DNA of 35,982 bases, taken from Helicobacteraceae bacterium. GTDB lineage: Bacteria; Campylobacterota; Campylobacteria; Campylobacterales; SZUA-545. This document shows positions 1 to 7,664 of this stretch, one piece after another. A model generated the notes under the pieces. That model was not told the origin of the DNA, made no database searches, and saw nothing but the letters and a program-made list of their open reading frames with translations. The stretch spans positions 1 to 35,982 of the forward strand of contig JAISRI010000094.1 in assembly GCA_031273735.1 (NCBI GenBank). The letters are read 5' to 3'. The first letter of the stretch is position 1. Every line of letters starts with the position of its first letter. The position numbers and the translations under genes were made by a program.

Positions 1-64
1 CGTTTAATACCGCCGCTCCGTAACGCCGTAATATCTCTTTTGCCTGAAACTCGTGTATATTCAA
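1..64 (-). CDS. sucC: Succinyl-CoA ligase beta subunit, N-terminal fragment (host)
   Basis: Read on the minus strand from a TTG codon, the first 21 residues are MNIHEFQAKEILRRYGAAVLN, which match the highly conserved N-terminus of the ATP-grasp beta subunit of succinyl-CoA synthetase (TCA cycle, cytoplasm). The gene runs off the left edge. A GAGGAG ribosome binding site lies a few bases upstream of the TTG, which supports that start. A TATAAT -10 box lies about 35 bp upstream, so the promoter looks intact and the prophage sits roughly 245 bp upstream of sucC without breaking it. Identification rests on the N-terminus only. Confidence 0.85.
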   Translation of the reverse strand, partial: MNIHEFQAKEILRRYGAAVLN

Positions 65-97
65 AAACCGCTCCTCGCGATAGCGAAATTGTCGGCA

Positions 98-103
98 ATT
101 ATA
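98..103 (-). promoter_or_regulatory. Probable -10 box of sucC
   Basis: Minus-strand TATAAT about 35 bp upstream of the sucC TTG start. No convincing -35 hexamer is visible at 17 bp spacing. Confidence 0.45.
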
Positions 104-270
104 TCGTTTTAAGTTACAACTTGCTTTCAAACGCGTAGCCAACGCGGCAAGGAAGGCAAGACGGGCTTGGCAAAGGCTTATAGCTTATATTTTTTTATTG
201 TTTTTTAACAATCCTTGTCGTAGAGTGCCGCGCCTTTCTAGGAGTGGGTTTATTTGTGGTTAAAGTCGTC

Positions 271-310
271 GGCATTCTATGGCATTCTATGGCATTCTAT
301 GGTATCATTT
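271..310. repeat. 10-bp tandem repeat upstream of the integrase
   Basis: GGCATTCTAT occurs three times in perfect tandem (271-300), followed by a degenerate fourth copy, GGTATCATTT. The unit length equals one helical turn, so a bound protein would be placed on the same DNA face at each copy. It lies directly beside the putative attL and the integrase start, where integrase arm sites, excisionase sites or autoregulatory operators are expected. Function is inferred. Confidence 0.6.
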
Positions 311-334
311 ATTAGGACGGGATTAGGACGAGAT
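309..334. other. Putative attL (left prophage junction)
   Basis: The sequence ATTAGGACGGGATTAGGACGAGAT recurs near the right end as ATTAGGATTTTATTAGGACGAGAT (20 of 24 identical, last 13 identical). The two copies bracket exactly the block of phage genes, about 34.97 kb apart. The left copy runs into the integrase start codon. Each copy contains two ATTAGGA motifs, so they could also be integrase-binding sites flanking a shorter core. Confidence 0.6.
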
Positions 335-1559
335 GGAGAAAAAAACGCGCTATCGATCGGTCGCAAAAGAAGAGAACGATCCAAAATATCGGGGGATTTA
401 TAGATTAAAAGGTAAAGATGGATTTGATTATCTTTCTCTTGTTTTTTACGATCCGCGAAGTAAAAGCCAAGTATGGCGATCGATCGGGCGCGAGGAATTG
501 AAACAATCGAAAAAGAAAAGCGCGGACGATTTAGGATTTTACAAACTTGACGACGTCTTAATTTGGTTTAATGCGCTTAAGAAAAGGTTAAAAGGCTTTA
601 CGCTACGCCCTGACGAGGAGCGAGATATAAACGCGATTTTAAGGGGTCGATCAAGCGTAACTTTTAAGGATATTTTTTATGATTATTTGGCTTCTTTGAA
701 AAATGAGAAAGTTAAAAAAGATTATTTGGGATATTATAAAAATCATATAGAAAACTTTATCGGCGACGTTGATCCTAGATATGTAAATAAAACCATTCTA
801 AAAGCGATTTATGAAAATGCAATAAAAACTTTAGACTACGGAACGATACAGATTTTATTTGCCGTAATTCGCGCCGCTTTTAACGCGGAATTAAACCAAG
901 ACGAACCGCGAGTAGATAAAAACCCCGTGCCGTCTTTTTTAAAACAATATCCGTTAATAACAAATCTGAATAATGTAAAAGATCGAACATATACGATCGA
1001 CGAAATTATAAATATATTAACCTTAGCTAAATCGGATCGCGAGATTTTTAATTTTTGTTTATTCGCCGTCTGTTTTGGCGGGCGCGGCGGCGCGATCGCG
1101 AGTATTAAAAACGAGGATATAAACTTAAAAGAAAAAACAATTAGGCTAATAGATGAAAAGGCGAAAACCGCGAATAATAAAGAGTGGCTTTATACAATTC
1201 CGATCGCTAATATCTTAATAGATTATCTAACAAAAGAAATGAAAAATAATAAAAAACTTATAAACGTAGGTATAACAACTTTAAGAAAAGAAACTATAAA
1301 AATAATCGATAAAGTTATCCCAAACAATAAAACCGCCGATCGCAAATCTCGCTTAACTATCCATTCATTCCGATCGTTTGCTATAACGCAATTGTTAAAT
1401 AATGGCTGCCCTGAATATCTTGTAAAAAGATTTAGCAATCACTCGCAAAAAAAGCGCGAAGCGTTTAACCGATACACTCACGCGGAATTAAACGTCTTAA
1501 GACCATATGTAGACAAGTCCTACGAGTTTTTAACGTCCGTTATTTATAAGCGGTTATAA
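333..1559 (+). CDS. int: Phage tyrosine integrase
   Basis: This is a 408-residue site-specific tyrosine recombinase that would integrate and excise the prophage. The catalytic domain occupies roughly residues 215-400. Visible active-site residues are R251 (in GGRGGAIASIK), H344-x-x-R347 (HSFRS), H370 (SNH) and the nucleophile Y381 (RYTHAE). The N-terminal half contains an arm-binding/SAM-like core-binding region (about residues 108-190). It is one of few plus-strand genes, starts at the left att repeat, and converges with terL, overlapping it by 20 bp at the 3' ends. No excisionase is adjacent; the AlpA-like protein at 10629-10898 is a candidate. Length and motifs suggest a functional enzyme. 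Confidence 0.93.
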   Translation: MEKKTRYRSVAKEENDPKYRGIYRLKGKDGFDYLSLVFYDPRSKSQVWRSIGREELKQSKKKSADDLGFYKLDDVLIWFNALKKRLKGFTLRPDEERDINAILRGRSSVTFKDIFYDYLASLKNEKVKKDYLGYYKNHIENFIGDVDPRYVNKTILKAIYENAIKTLDYGTIQILFAVIRAAFNAELNQDEPRVDKNPVPSFLKQYPLITNLNNVKDRTYTIDEIINILTLAKSDREIFNFCLFAVCFGGRGGAIASIKNEDINLKEKTIRLIDEKAKTANNKEWLYTIPIANILIDYLTKEMKNNKKLINVGITTLRKETIKIIDKVIPNNKTADRKSRLTIHSFRSFAITQLLNNGCPEYLVKRFSNHSQKKREAFNRYTHAELNVLRPYVDKSYEFLTSVIYKRL

Positions 1560-3432
1560 AGCCGCTAGCGCGTCGTTTTAGCGGTTTAACGGGCGCGGGC
1601 TTCTCTTTGTCTTGCGCGGCTTTTTTCGCGGCTATTAGCGCGTTTTCTTTATATCTTTTTAACGCTTCCCAGCTTGGATTTAAACTTTTCATCGCGGCGA
1701 AATTATAAACTAATAAATCCCACGCTTCGTTTCTCGCGCCTTTAGTCAATTCCCATCGCCTTGTGGCTTTTCCCATCGCCCACTTTGTAACTAGTTTTTC
1801 AGACGTCAAAGACTTAAAATATGTCTCGTCGCATAGATTTTTCTTAAAATGGATATATCCCGCGCTAGGCTCTTTTATTTGCAAAAGTCTATACAATAAT
1901 TGTTCTTTTGCCGTCGAAACCCCTAAAGACCACAACAGCGGTTTATACTTGCTTGTATTAAGTCTTTTTGGGCGTTGAATTATCGGCGCGTTAAAATCGC
2001 TATTGCCTTTTATTGCAAAAAATCCTTTATGCTCGTTTCTTTTCGCCCACTTATAAACCTGATCTGCATTATGACCGCCGCTATCAATAAATAATCTCGC
2101 AATTCTTAAGCCGTCCCATTCGCGATCAAGCTGTAAATCTAACTCCTGCCATACCCGATCATTAGCTGGACTTCCAGCTATAATCACGTAGTCTAAAATA
2201 TAACTTTCCTCTTTATCAGCCCACCCCATTATTTTTAATTCTAAACGATCGTCTTGCGTATCTATAGCGGCTGTTATTAACACAATTGGATCGGGCGTAT
2301 CGTATAATTCCACTCGTTTTAATAACTCGGTCTCGTCCGCTTTATCGCCGCCGATCTCCCAACTTTCGCCGAGCGTCGTGTTAATAAAAGTCTTAAGGCT
2401 TTCCGCGCCGTCTTTTTTAGCGTTTATAAACTCCTCGACGCGGCTGGATAATGGCTTCCACGCGCTGTATAAGGCGTTTATCCAAAACCCCGCTATCCCT
2501 GTTGTTTCTTTCGCGGCGATCCATTCGCCTTTTTTGACGGCGGCTATGCGTTCTTTATCGTCCCACGCCGCGCCGCACTCTTTACAATAATATCGGGTAG
2601 TTTGCGGATAATTTTCAATAACTTCTTTGCCGTCCGCGCTCGTTTTTTTATCCCAAATTACATTAGACCAAGTTAAAATCTGCGGCGTTTTGCAATGCGG
2701 GCAGGGAACAAAAAAACGACGTTGATCGCTAGTATCAAATGCGGCTTCAATTCTGCTCGCTCCCTTAATGGTCGGCGTGCTAAAAATACCGCATTTTCTA
2801 TTAAAAAAAGTTTCAGCGCGGCGAAACGCTAGATTGATCGGATCGCCTTCCGCTCCCGCGCTGTTTGGATAGCGATCAACTTCGTCGCACAAAACGATCC
2901 TTATAGGTCTCGACGCGAGACCAGCGGGCGAGTTTGCGCCAACGATTGATATATGCCCGCCCGCAAAACTCTTGTGGGTAATTGTATTACCGCTATCGCG
3001 TGATCTCGCCTCTTTGACGCGCCCGCGCAATGACGGCGTATCTCTTAGCATAGGAGCGAGGCGATCTTTACTCCAAGCCTTAGCCATCGGATCGACAGTC
3101 GGCTGGACTACTAATATCGGCGCGGGGTCGTGTTCTATATGATAACCAACAACATTATTTATGACTTCAGTTTTCCCAACTTGTGAGCTACTCATAACGA
3201 CAATCGTGTGGATTTTCGGATCGCAAAAAGCGTCCATAATTCCGCGTAGATATTCCGCTTTATCCGTTCGCCATTTTCCCGCTTCCGCGCTAGCTTCGGG
3301 CGACAAAACTCTGTTCTGATCTGCCCACTCGCTTATAGTTATATCCGCTTTTGGCTTAAAAATTGATAGTATTTCTAATGCTACTTTATCAACAATTTCA
3401 TTTCTAATCATCAAATAGGCTTTTTTGTTCAA
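1540..3432 (-). CDS. terL: Terminase large subunit (lambda GpA type)
   Basis: This 630-residue protein is the packaging ATPase and nuclease that cuts concatemeric DNA and pumps it through the portal. The N-terminal ATPase shows Walker A SSSQVGKT (about residues 81-88) and Walker B with catalytic carboxylate, IVLCDEVD (about 179-186). Two CxxC pairs, CPHC (about 244) and CKEC (about 283), form the zinc-ribbon insertion typical of the GpA family. The C-terminal nuclease region contains conserved acidic clusters (AAIDTQDDRLEL, LFIDSGG). It overlaps terS by 29 bp in standard order. In the prophage it is cut off from gpW and portal by int and the att site. Length is close to lambda GpA (641). Confidence 0.93.
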   Translation of the reverse strand: MNKKAYLMIRNEIVDKVALEILSIFKPKADITISEWADQNRVLSPEASAEAGKWRTDKAEYLRGIMDAFCDPKIHTIVVMSSSQVGKTEVINNVVGYHIEHDPAPILVVQPTVDPMAKAWSKDRLAPMLRDTPSLRGRVKEARSRDSGNTITHKSFAGGHISIVGANSPAGLASRPIRIVLCDEVDRYPNSAGAEGDPINLAFRRAETFFNRKCGIFSTPTIKGASRIEAAFDTSDQRRFFVPCPHCKTPQILTWSNVIWDKKTSADGKEVIENYPQTTRYYCKECGAAWDDKERIAAVKKGEWIAAKETTGIAGFWINALYSAWKPLSSRVEEFINAKKDGAESLKTFINTTLGESWEIGGDKADETELLKRVELYDTPDPIVLITAAIDTQDDRLELKIMGWADKEESYILDYVIIAGSPANDRVWQELDLQLDREWDGLRIARLFIDSGGHNADQVYKWAKRNEHKGFFAIKGNSDFNAPIIQRPKRLNTSKYKPLLWSLGVSTAKEQLLYRLLQIKEPSAGYIHFKKNLCDETYFKSLTSEKLVTKWAMGKATRRWELTKGARNEAWDLLVYNFAAMKSLNPSWEALKRYKENALIAAKKAAQDKEKPAPVKPLKRRASGFITAYK

Positions 3433-3955
3433 ATTGCGGCTTTTTTAAAACTAAATCATCTAATGACGTAAGGTTTTCTAACGCTTGGCGAAACCTTTTT
3501 TTAATGTTTACTTTTAATTCCTCGTCTTTTAATTCGGCGCATAATTCGGTTTCAGCTAATAAAATCCCGTTTTTAATCTGCGTCATTACTTTCTGATCGA
3601 GGGCTTTTATTTCGTCGATATTAAAATATAATCCTTTTTTAATATCCAAATCAAACTCTTTTTGTAATGCGCTAGCTAGTCTATCCCTAGCGGCTGGCGC
3701 GTATGCCTCGCGTGGCAATCTTTCTTTTAATGTAACGTCTTTTATTTTTTCGTTTAATATACACCATTTCACGCACTCGCCCATCGGATATAAATATATT
3801 TTTTCAAATTGCTTAACCGCTGGCATACCCTCGCCGCGCCAATCGCTTATAGTCTGTTTATCTACCCCCGCAAAACGCGCTAATCTGCTACTTGTTACAA
3901 GTGCGTCCGCGCCGTTTTCGTGTGGCTTTACATACGCGCTATCAAAACCAGCCAT
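3404..3955 (-). CDS. terS: Terminase small subunit (Nu1-like)
   Basis: This 183-residue protein probably recognises the packaging site and recruits the large subunit. Residues about 20-55 form a helix-turn-helix (SSRLARFAGVDKQTISDWRGEGMP) of the Nu1/winged MerR-like type, followed by a helical region likely to mediate oligomerisation and terL contact. It sits immediately upstream of terL with a 29-bp overlap, the usual arrangement. An AGGGA ribosome binding site precedes the ATG, which lies inside the end of the upstream 47-codon gene. The HTH plus context make the assignment strong, although overall similarity cannot be measured here. Confidence 0.82.
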   Translation of the reverse strand: MAGFDSAYVKPHENGADALVTSSRLARFAGVDKQTISDWRGEGMPAVKQFEKIYLYPMGECVKWCILNEKIKDVTLKERLPREAYAPAARDRLASALQKEFDLDIKKGLYFNIDEIKALDQKVMTQIKNGILLAETELCAELKDEELKVNIKKRFRQALENLTSLDDLVLKKPQFEQKSLFDD

Positions 3956-4085
3956 CGCTGTCCCTGATTGGAGTGTGGAGTGTACCCTGTATAATTTCTA
4001 TCACTGAAAAAAACACGGGGTCGCCCTTACCCGCAAGTGTTTTTGCTGGGGAGAACCTAGACAAATTATTAACGTTTATATTCAT
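3942..4085 (-). CDS. Small 47-residue packaging-operon protein, unknown function
   Basis: This gene is absent from the ORF track. ATG at 4085 overlaps the stop of the upstream gene (ATGA), an AGGA ribosome binding site precedes it, and its own TGA lies 13 bp inside terS, so both ends are translationally coupled. The product begins MNINVNNLSRFSPAKTL and continues GKGDPVFFSVIEIIQGTL, with no membrane segment or recognised motif. It fills a 126-bp gap that otherwise looks non-coding. Its place directly before terS suggests a role in packaging or head assembly, but no function can be assigned. Confidence 0.6.
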   Translation of the reverse strand: MNINVNNLSRFSPAKTLAGKGDPVFFSVIEIIQGTLHTPIRDSDGWF

Positions 4086-4768
4086 TTACTTTTCCTAGTT
4101 TCTAACGCTTTTTGAAAAGCGGTATAAAAGTTTTTATTAAAGTTTTTATTAAAAATAGTTTGAACAATTCCTATAAGTTCTAAACGTTTCCTGTATTTCG
4201 TTTTGTCCATAACGCTCAACAACGGAAGCGCGGATCGGTTTAATATCGTTTTACCCGTTCTGCTTGATTTTACTTTGCCTTTTAGCCGTTGAAAAATATA
4301 CTCGTTTTTATGCGCTCGCGCTTCAAAAATCCTATTTTTTGATTTGTCTTTTAACAATCTGCTAACAAGTTTAACTCGCGCTTTATTTGTCCTCGCGTTA
4401 GGGTATAGTTCAAAAAATCGATCAGTCGGGACTAGAATACCCTTTCTTGTGTCCGCAATGCGATCTTGTGCGGTTATATGGCTCTCGATAAAATGCGATC
4501 CGTTTTTAATAGCGTTAAATCCGATCGTAGCGGTTAGATTTTTTTTCGTGGCGCGAACGACGCGCAAACCAAAACGGCGCGAAGGCAAATACCATTCTGT
4601 ATCATTTTCAAAATCTCTTTTGATAATTTCTAGCGCCTCGTCTTGCGCCTCTCTCGCGGTATTATTGATCGCGACTTGCATTGCATAGGGCAATTGCGAT
4701 CGTCCTACGTCGTTTAATTTTGCGATAAACGCTTTTATTTCGCTCGTATCGATCGGGTCTTTATTCAT
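4082..4768 (-). CDS. GpZ-like phage structural protein
   Basis: This 228-residue basic, helical protein opens with a pattern (SQLPYAMQVAINNTAREAQ) that recalls phage minor tail protein Z/GpZ-like head-tail proteins, in which an LP-[FY]A-x-A-hNxTA helix is followed by a basic beta segment (here RFGLRVVRATKKNLTATIGF). Its C-terminus is Lys/Arg-rich and includes a tandem NKNFNKNF encoded by a 12-bp DNA repeat. The start has a good AAGGAT ribosome binding site. It lies upstream of terS rather than among the tail genes, which is unusual for a GpZ homologue. The assignment is by pattern only. Confidence 0.5.
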   Translation of the reverse strand: MNKDPIDTSEIKAFIAKLNDVGRSQLPYAMQVAINNTAREAQDEALEIIKRDFENDTEWYLPSRRFGLRVVRATKKNLTATIGFNAIKNGSHFIESHITAQDRIADTRKGILVPTDRFFELYPNARTNKARVKLVSRLLKDKSKNRIFEARAHKNEYIFQRLKGKVKSSRTGKTILNRSALPLLSVMDKTKYRKRLELIGIVQTIFNKNFNKNFYTAFQKALETRKSK

Positions 4769-4871
4769 TTTTTAATCCTTTTTTTTGGCTCTTTCTAACG
4801 TCGTATTTTATCATTTTATTTGGCGGATTTAATCCGTTCGCGATCTCTTTAATCTCACGTGATCGCCGCAT
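4761..4871 (-). CDS. Small 36-residue basic protein
   Basis: This gene is not in the ORF track. ATG at 4871 lies inside the 3' end of the replication gene and is preceded by AGAGGG. The product is MRRSREIKEIANGLNPPNKM followed by a Lys-rich tail. Its TAA overlaps the ATG of the next gene (AATGAATAA). Tight overlap at both ends and protein-like composition argue that it is translated. Function is unknown; being small and strongly basic, it could bind nucleic acid. Confidence 0.5.
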   Translation of the reverse strand: MRRSREIKEIANGLNPPNKMIKYDVRKSQKKGLKNE

Positions 4872-5982
4872 TGTCGCCCTCTTTTTGCTGGATTTGCCCT
4901 TTTTTCGCGTTTTCTGCTCTTGGTGCAACTCCCCCCTTGCCTGACCCGCGATCGCCCGTTTTTGACCCCAAAGCGGCGCGGCGCGGCGGCAATAAAATCA
5001 AATCTAGGTTAGATATTAGCGTTCTCGCGGTCTCGTCGCTCATCAAAATCGCTTTGCCGTCGTCGAAAACAAAGCCATACCCCCCGATCAGCGTCCCTTC
5101 CGCCCACGTCTTGTTTCCCGTTATCGGCTCTTTTGCGTGGATTTTTGCTCTTGTGAGTTTATAATTTTCCCACGCTCGATCGGCGATATAAGCGCCTAAA
5201 TAACTTTTCTTGCCGATATTTTTATTGTTAGTTAAATAAACCTGCATACACAATTTAATTATTGCTTTATTGCGTATTTCTTTTTTTTCTAACGTTTTAA
5301 TCGCGGCGATCGTCTTGTCTCTTATCCCTACGATCCCGCCGTTTGTATGCCAATGGATCGAAATCTCGTTAAAAAACGTTTCGATTTGCGTTTTTTTGTC
5401 GTTTCGCGCGCTTTTGGTTGGTTTGTTTGTTTGTTGGTTGGTTATAGAAACCTCATTATATGGATGGTTTTCCCATTCGCCTTCCCATTCGCCTTCTCGC
5501 GCTTTTCCCGCATTTTTCCCATCGATCGCCTCTAAACCCTTTTCCTGACTGCGTTCGCTTGTCCCGTGTTTGTCCCGCTTCCGTCCCGTCGCCTGTCCCT
5601 TTTGGCGTCCCACCGCCTCTTTCTTGTCCCGCTCGTCCTCTCTAATCTCTGTCCCTGACTGCGTTCGCCTGTCCCGCTCGCCGCGTTCGTTATGGATATT
5701 GATTTTCATTTCGTCGCCCTCTACGCTTAAAGTTTTCTTAAAATCGGTCGGTTTCGCGCCGTTTTCGCTATTTTTTGGCGCAAAATCACCCCCAAAACGC
5801 GCATTATTAAACTCCTCGATCCATCGCGCCGCCGTTGTTTTCGCGACGCGCCAACTATCCGCGTTTTCTCGTATAGATTTTTCGCAAAAATCGGCGAAAA
5901 TTGTCCACTCTAAATAGCAACGCGCTTTATGCGGATCGCATTTTTTAGTTTTGTGAAAATACGCAAGATTGGGATTTATCAT
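4855..5982 (-). CDS. Phage replication protein (initiator-like)
   Basis: This 375-residue protein is probably the replisome organiser or initiator. Residues about 20-65 resemble the winged-helix domain of phage replication proteins (YLEWTIFADFCEKSIRENADSWRVAKTTAARWIEEF). Residues about 90-190 are a very hydrophilic, low-complexity linker rich in Arg/Lys/Glu, encoded partly by short DNA repeats: a 12-bp tandem gives EGEWEGEWE, and a TTTG/TTGG tract gives TNQQTNKPTK. The C-terminal part (about 195-300) is a helical domain reminiscent of DnaD-type or helicase-loader regions. The start follows a repeated AAGGCAAA box. The position before the packaging genes is compatible, but no helicase or loader is recognisable nearby. 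Confidence 0.55.
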   Translation of the reverse strand: MINPNLAYFHKTKKCDPHKARCYLEWTIFADFCEKSIRENADSWRVAKTTAARWIEEFNNARFGGDFAPKNSENGAKPTDFKKTLSVEGDEMKINIHNERGERDRRTQSGTEIREDERDKKEAVGRQKGQATGRKRDKHGTSERSQEKGLEAIDGKNAGKAREGEWEGEWENHPYNEVSITNQQTNKPTKSARNDKKTQIETFFNEISIHWHTNGGIVGIRDKTIAAIKTLEKKEIRNKAIIKLCMQVYLTNNKNIGKKSYLGAYIADRAWENYKLTRAKIHAKEPITGNKTWAEGTLIGGYGFVFDDGKAILMSDETARTLISNLDLILLPPRRAALGSKTGDRGSGKGGVAPRAENAKKGQIQQKEGDNAAIT

Positions 5983-6088
5983 TTTGCCTTAATTTGCCTT
6001 GCAAAAAAACTTATAAAAAACGTAAAAAATACGCTATAATGTCTTTAGCCGTTTGGTTTTTTTTCATTTCGCTGAACGGCTACCCCTT

Positions 6089-6115
6089 GATCCGCGCCCA
6101 ACTCCAGCGCGGATC
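6089..6115. repeat. Perfect 9-bp inverted repeat (hairpin) in the 6.0-6.13 kb gap
   Basis: GATCCGCGC and GCGCGGATC flank a 9-nt loop between the 6130-6699 gene and the replication gene. The minus-strand transcript has no U-run after it, so it is not a normal intrinsic terminator for that strand. A second, longer-range pairing (AGCCGTT/AACGGCT) lies next to it. An 18-codon ORF (MKKNQTAKDIIAYFLRFL) lies between this hairpin and the replication gene, without a clear ribosome binding site. An attenuator-like or mRNA-stability role is possible. Confidence 0.5.
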
Positions 6116-6129
6116 ACTCCCTTTTGTTT

Positions 6130-6699
6130 TTATACGGCTTCCGCTTCCGCGCCGATCTCCTCGTCCTCGTCCTCGTCCTCGTCGGCTTCCGTTTCCGTTT
6201 CCGCGTCGTTTTCCGCGTCCTCGTCGGCTTCCGCGCCGTCTAGCCCGTCAAATAGACTAGGCTCTTTAACCTGCTTGATAATCAAGCGGTTCATCGGCTC
6301 GTCGATCGCCTTGCTCAACATTGCCGTCGCCTTAATCACTACTTGGGTGGTTTTGTTAAACTCGTTTTCGTGATATAGGTATTCCTTCAGCGCATAAAGC
6401 GCTTGTCTTATCAATCCCGCGCCGATCTCTGGCGTCATCTTTTTCATTGTTTTTGCTCCTTTTTTATATGGACTTATTAAGGCTTTAACGTCGCCTTTAG
6501 CGTTTTTTTCTAACTCTTTTTCGCCGCTCCTTTGTCTTGGTTTAATTTCGTCAAACTCTTGACTTATACGCAATAATGATATGCGTATATCTCTATCCCT
6601 CAAACCTCTATATGTTATACGCTGTTTTAGGGGTAATTCGCCGCGTAATTCCGCGATCTCCTCTCGCCAAAACGCCAATTTCGCCGCGAAAACGTCCAT
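6130..6699 (-). CDS. Phage protein with acidic C-terminal tail, unknown function
   Basis: This is a 189-residue frame. The first half is charged and helical (WREEIAELRGELPLKQRITY). A strong internal ribosome binding site (AAAGGAG, 8 nt spacing) precedes ATG codon 85, so a shorter 105-residue product beginning MKKMTPEIGAGLIRQAL may be the main or a second product. The last 35 residues are almost entirely Asp/Glu/Ala, encoded by GTCCTC hexamer repeats that can change in number without shifting frame. Such tails occur in single-stranded-DNA-binding-like proteins and DNA mimics, but no conserved domain is recognised. It lies at the end of the early operon. Confidence 0.6.
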   Translation of the reverse strand: MDVFAAKLAFWREEIAELRGELPLKQRITYRGLRDRDIRISLLRISQEFDEIKPRQRSGEKELEKNAKGDVKALISPYKKGAKTMKKMTPEIGAGLIRQALYALKEYLYHENEFNKTTQVVIKATAMLSKAIDEPMNRLIIKQVKEPSLFDGLDGAEADEDAENDAETETEADEDEDEDEEIGAEAEAV

Positions 6700-6706
6700 C
6701 TTTTAA

Positions 6707-6967
6707 TTACCTTTTTTGCGATTTTCTATTGGTTTTTTTTATCCAATTTTTCCCCATTTTTTCGCGGTAAAAAAGCGTTTCGCCGTCCTCATTTTCCCGC
6801 TTATAAGCGGGAACGCAATAACGCCCGCCAAAACAAAAACCGTGATCCTCTGGTATTAAATCGTCTAAACCGCAACCGCAAGGGTTTGACGGGTCAAACT
6901 CATCACAATATAATCCGTCGTAATCGTGATCAATTAGCCACTCTTTAACAATGTCTGGGACGTTCAT
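6707..6967 (-). CDS. Cys-containing small protein, EWL/GYDGLY family, copy 1
   Basis: The listed ORF is longer, but ATG at 6967 (after a GGGGGAAAG ribosome binding site and overlapping the upstream stop as ATGA) gives MNVPDIVKEWLIDHDYDGLY and 86 residues. It shares the pattern IV-x-EWL-x4-[FY]DGLY ... C-x-C-x-LDDLIP with the neighbour at 7473-7664, so the two are paralogues. The short Cys cluster (CGCGLDD) and later Cys residues suggest a small zinc-binding fold. Family members occur as small orphan proteins in phage early regions. The C-terminus is basic. Function is unknown. Confidence 0.75.
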   Translation of the reverse strand: MNVPDIVKEWLIDHDYDGLYCDEFDPSNPCGCGLDDLIPEDHGFCFGGRYCVPAYKRENEDGETLFYREKMGKNWIKKTNRKSQKR

Positions 6968-7470
6968 CTTTCCCCCTTTTTGTATTTTCTGATTATTTCC
7001 GCGACTAACCCCCAAGTTGGGGGATTATTATGCAAATGCGGCGCGGCGATCGTAAATCTGATATATCCCGCTAAAACGCCGTCGCCGTCCTCAAAATACT
7101 TATCGCTATAACTCTTATACTTATCCGCGTCAGTCCTAACCTCTATCAGTCCCGCCCACGCGGGAAGCTCATTTTTTTCTATTAAACCAGCGGGCGCGGC
7201 GTAATAAAAATCATTGCAAAAACATCTAAGCGCTTTTTGTTTTTCCGTGTCTTGTATATCTTTTTTATAATCGCCTCGCGAGGCTTTAATCTCTATACCT
7301 ATCACGTCGTTTCCGTTGCGCGTCGATATAGCTAAAAAATCGATACGGCGTTGGCTTAATCGCTTAAATCCTGTGCCAACTCTGATCTCTTTTTCATACG
7401 CCCAATCGCGGTTATTAAAATATATTTCTAAGCGCTTATAAATAATTTCGGTCGTTTCTTTATCAGTCAT
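6964..7470 (-). CDS. MmcB-like protein with PD-(D/E)XK nuclease fold
   Basis: ATG at 7470 (GAGGAG ribosome binding site) is preferred over the upstream codon of the ORF track and gives 168 residues. The core RIDFLAIS, then VIGIEIKASRGDYKKD, then CNDFYYAAPAGLI is characteristic of the MmcB family of putative DNA-repair proteins, in which the Asp and the ExK motif fit a restriction-endonuclease-like active site. MmcB proteins are best known from Alphaproteobacteria, though related proteins occur in phages. It lies between two paralogous small Cys proteins and overlaps the next start by 4 nt (ATGA). Activity, DNA repair or nuclease, is inferred from family only. Confidence 0.7.
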   Translation of the reverse strand: MTDKETTEIIYKRLEIYFNNRDWAYEKEIRVGTGFKRLSQRRIDFLAISTRNGNDVIGIEIKASRGDYKKDIQDTEKQKALRCFCNDFYYAAPAGLIEKNELPAWAGLIEVRTDADKYKSYSDKYFEDGDGVLAGYIRFTIAAPHLHNNPPTWGLVAEIIRKYKKGER

Positions 7471-7472
7471 TT

Positions 7473-7664
7473 TTACTCCTCTTGATCGGGATAAAAATAA
7501 ATCCCGCAAGACGGCGCGCAATGATGATAGTATTTATAATCATCGCAAGGCATTAAATTGTCTAAATGGCAACTACATTCTTTATCCTCATCAGTGGAAT
7601 AATTATAAAGCCCGTCGAAGCCTTTATACTCTAACCACTCACTAACAATTTCTTTAATGTTCAT
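7473..7664 (-). CDS. Cys-containing small protein, EWL/GYDGLY family, copy 2
   Basis: A 63-residue protein starting MNIKEIVSEWLEYKGFDGLY, with ECSCHLDNLMPC and further Cys/His residues (HHCAPSCG) that could bind a metal. It is a paralogue of the 86-residue protein at 6707-6967 on the other side of the MmcB-like gene. It overlaps the end of the C5-methyltransferase by 11 nt and ends 2 nt before the MmcB-like gene, so all four genes are one transcription unit. Function is unknown. Confidence 0.75.
   Translation of the reverse strand: MNIKEIVSEWLEYKGFDGLYNYSTDEDKECSCHLDNLMPCDDYKYYHHCAPSCGIYFYPDQEE

Noticed and set aside
65-332. tRNA gene as integration target in the left flank
   Set aside because: No cloverleaf with a T-loop GTTCRANNC was found on either strand; the site appears to be intergenic, upstream of sucC.
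483-506. GCGCGAGGAATTGAAACAATCG inside int resembles the hairpin-handle units
   Set aside because: It has an extra A in the handle, no proper paired stem, and encodes an ordinary stretch of the integrase (GREELKQSK); probably chance.
3956-4081. Promoter region before terS
   Set aside because: A TATACA-like box is visible, but the stretch is covered by a coupled 47-codon gene, so a promoter is not needed and the evidence is weak.
5270-5917. Several plus-strand ORFs opposite the replication gene
   Set aside because: They are antisense shadows of a low-complexity charged region; the minus frame carries the coherent gene.
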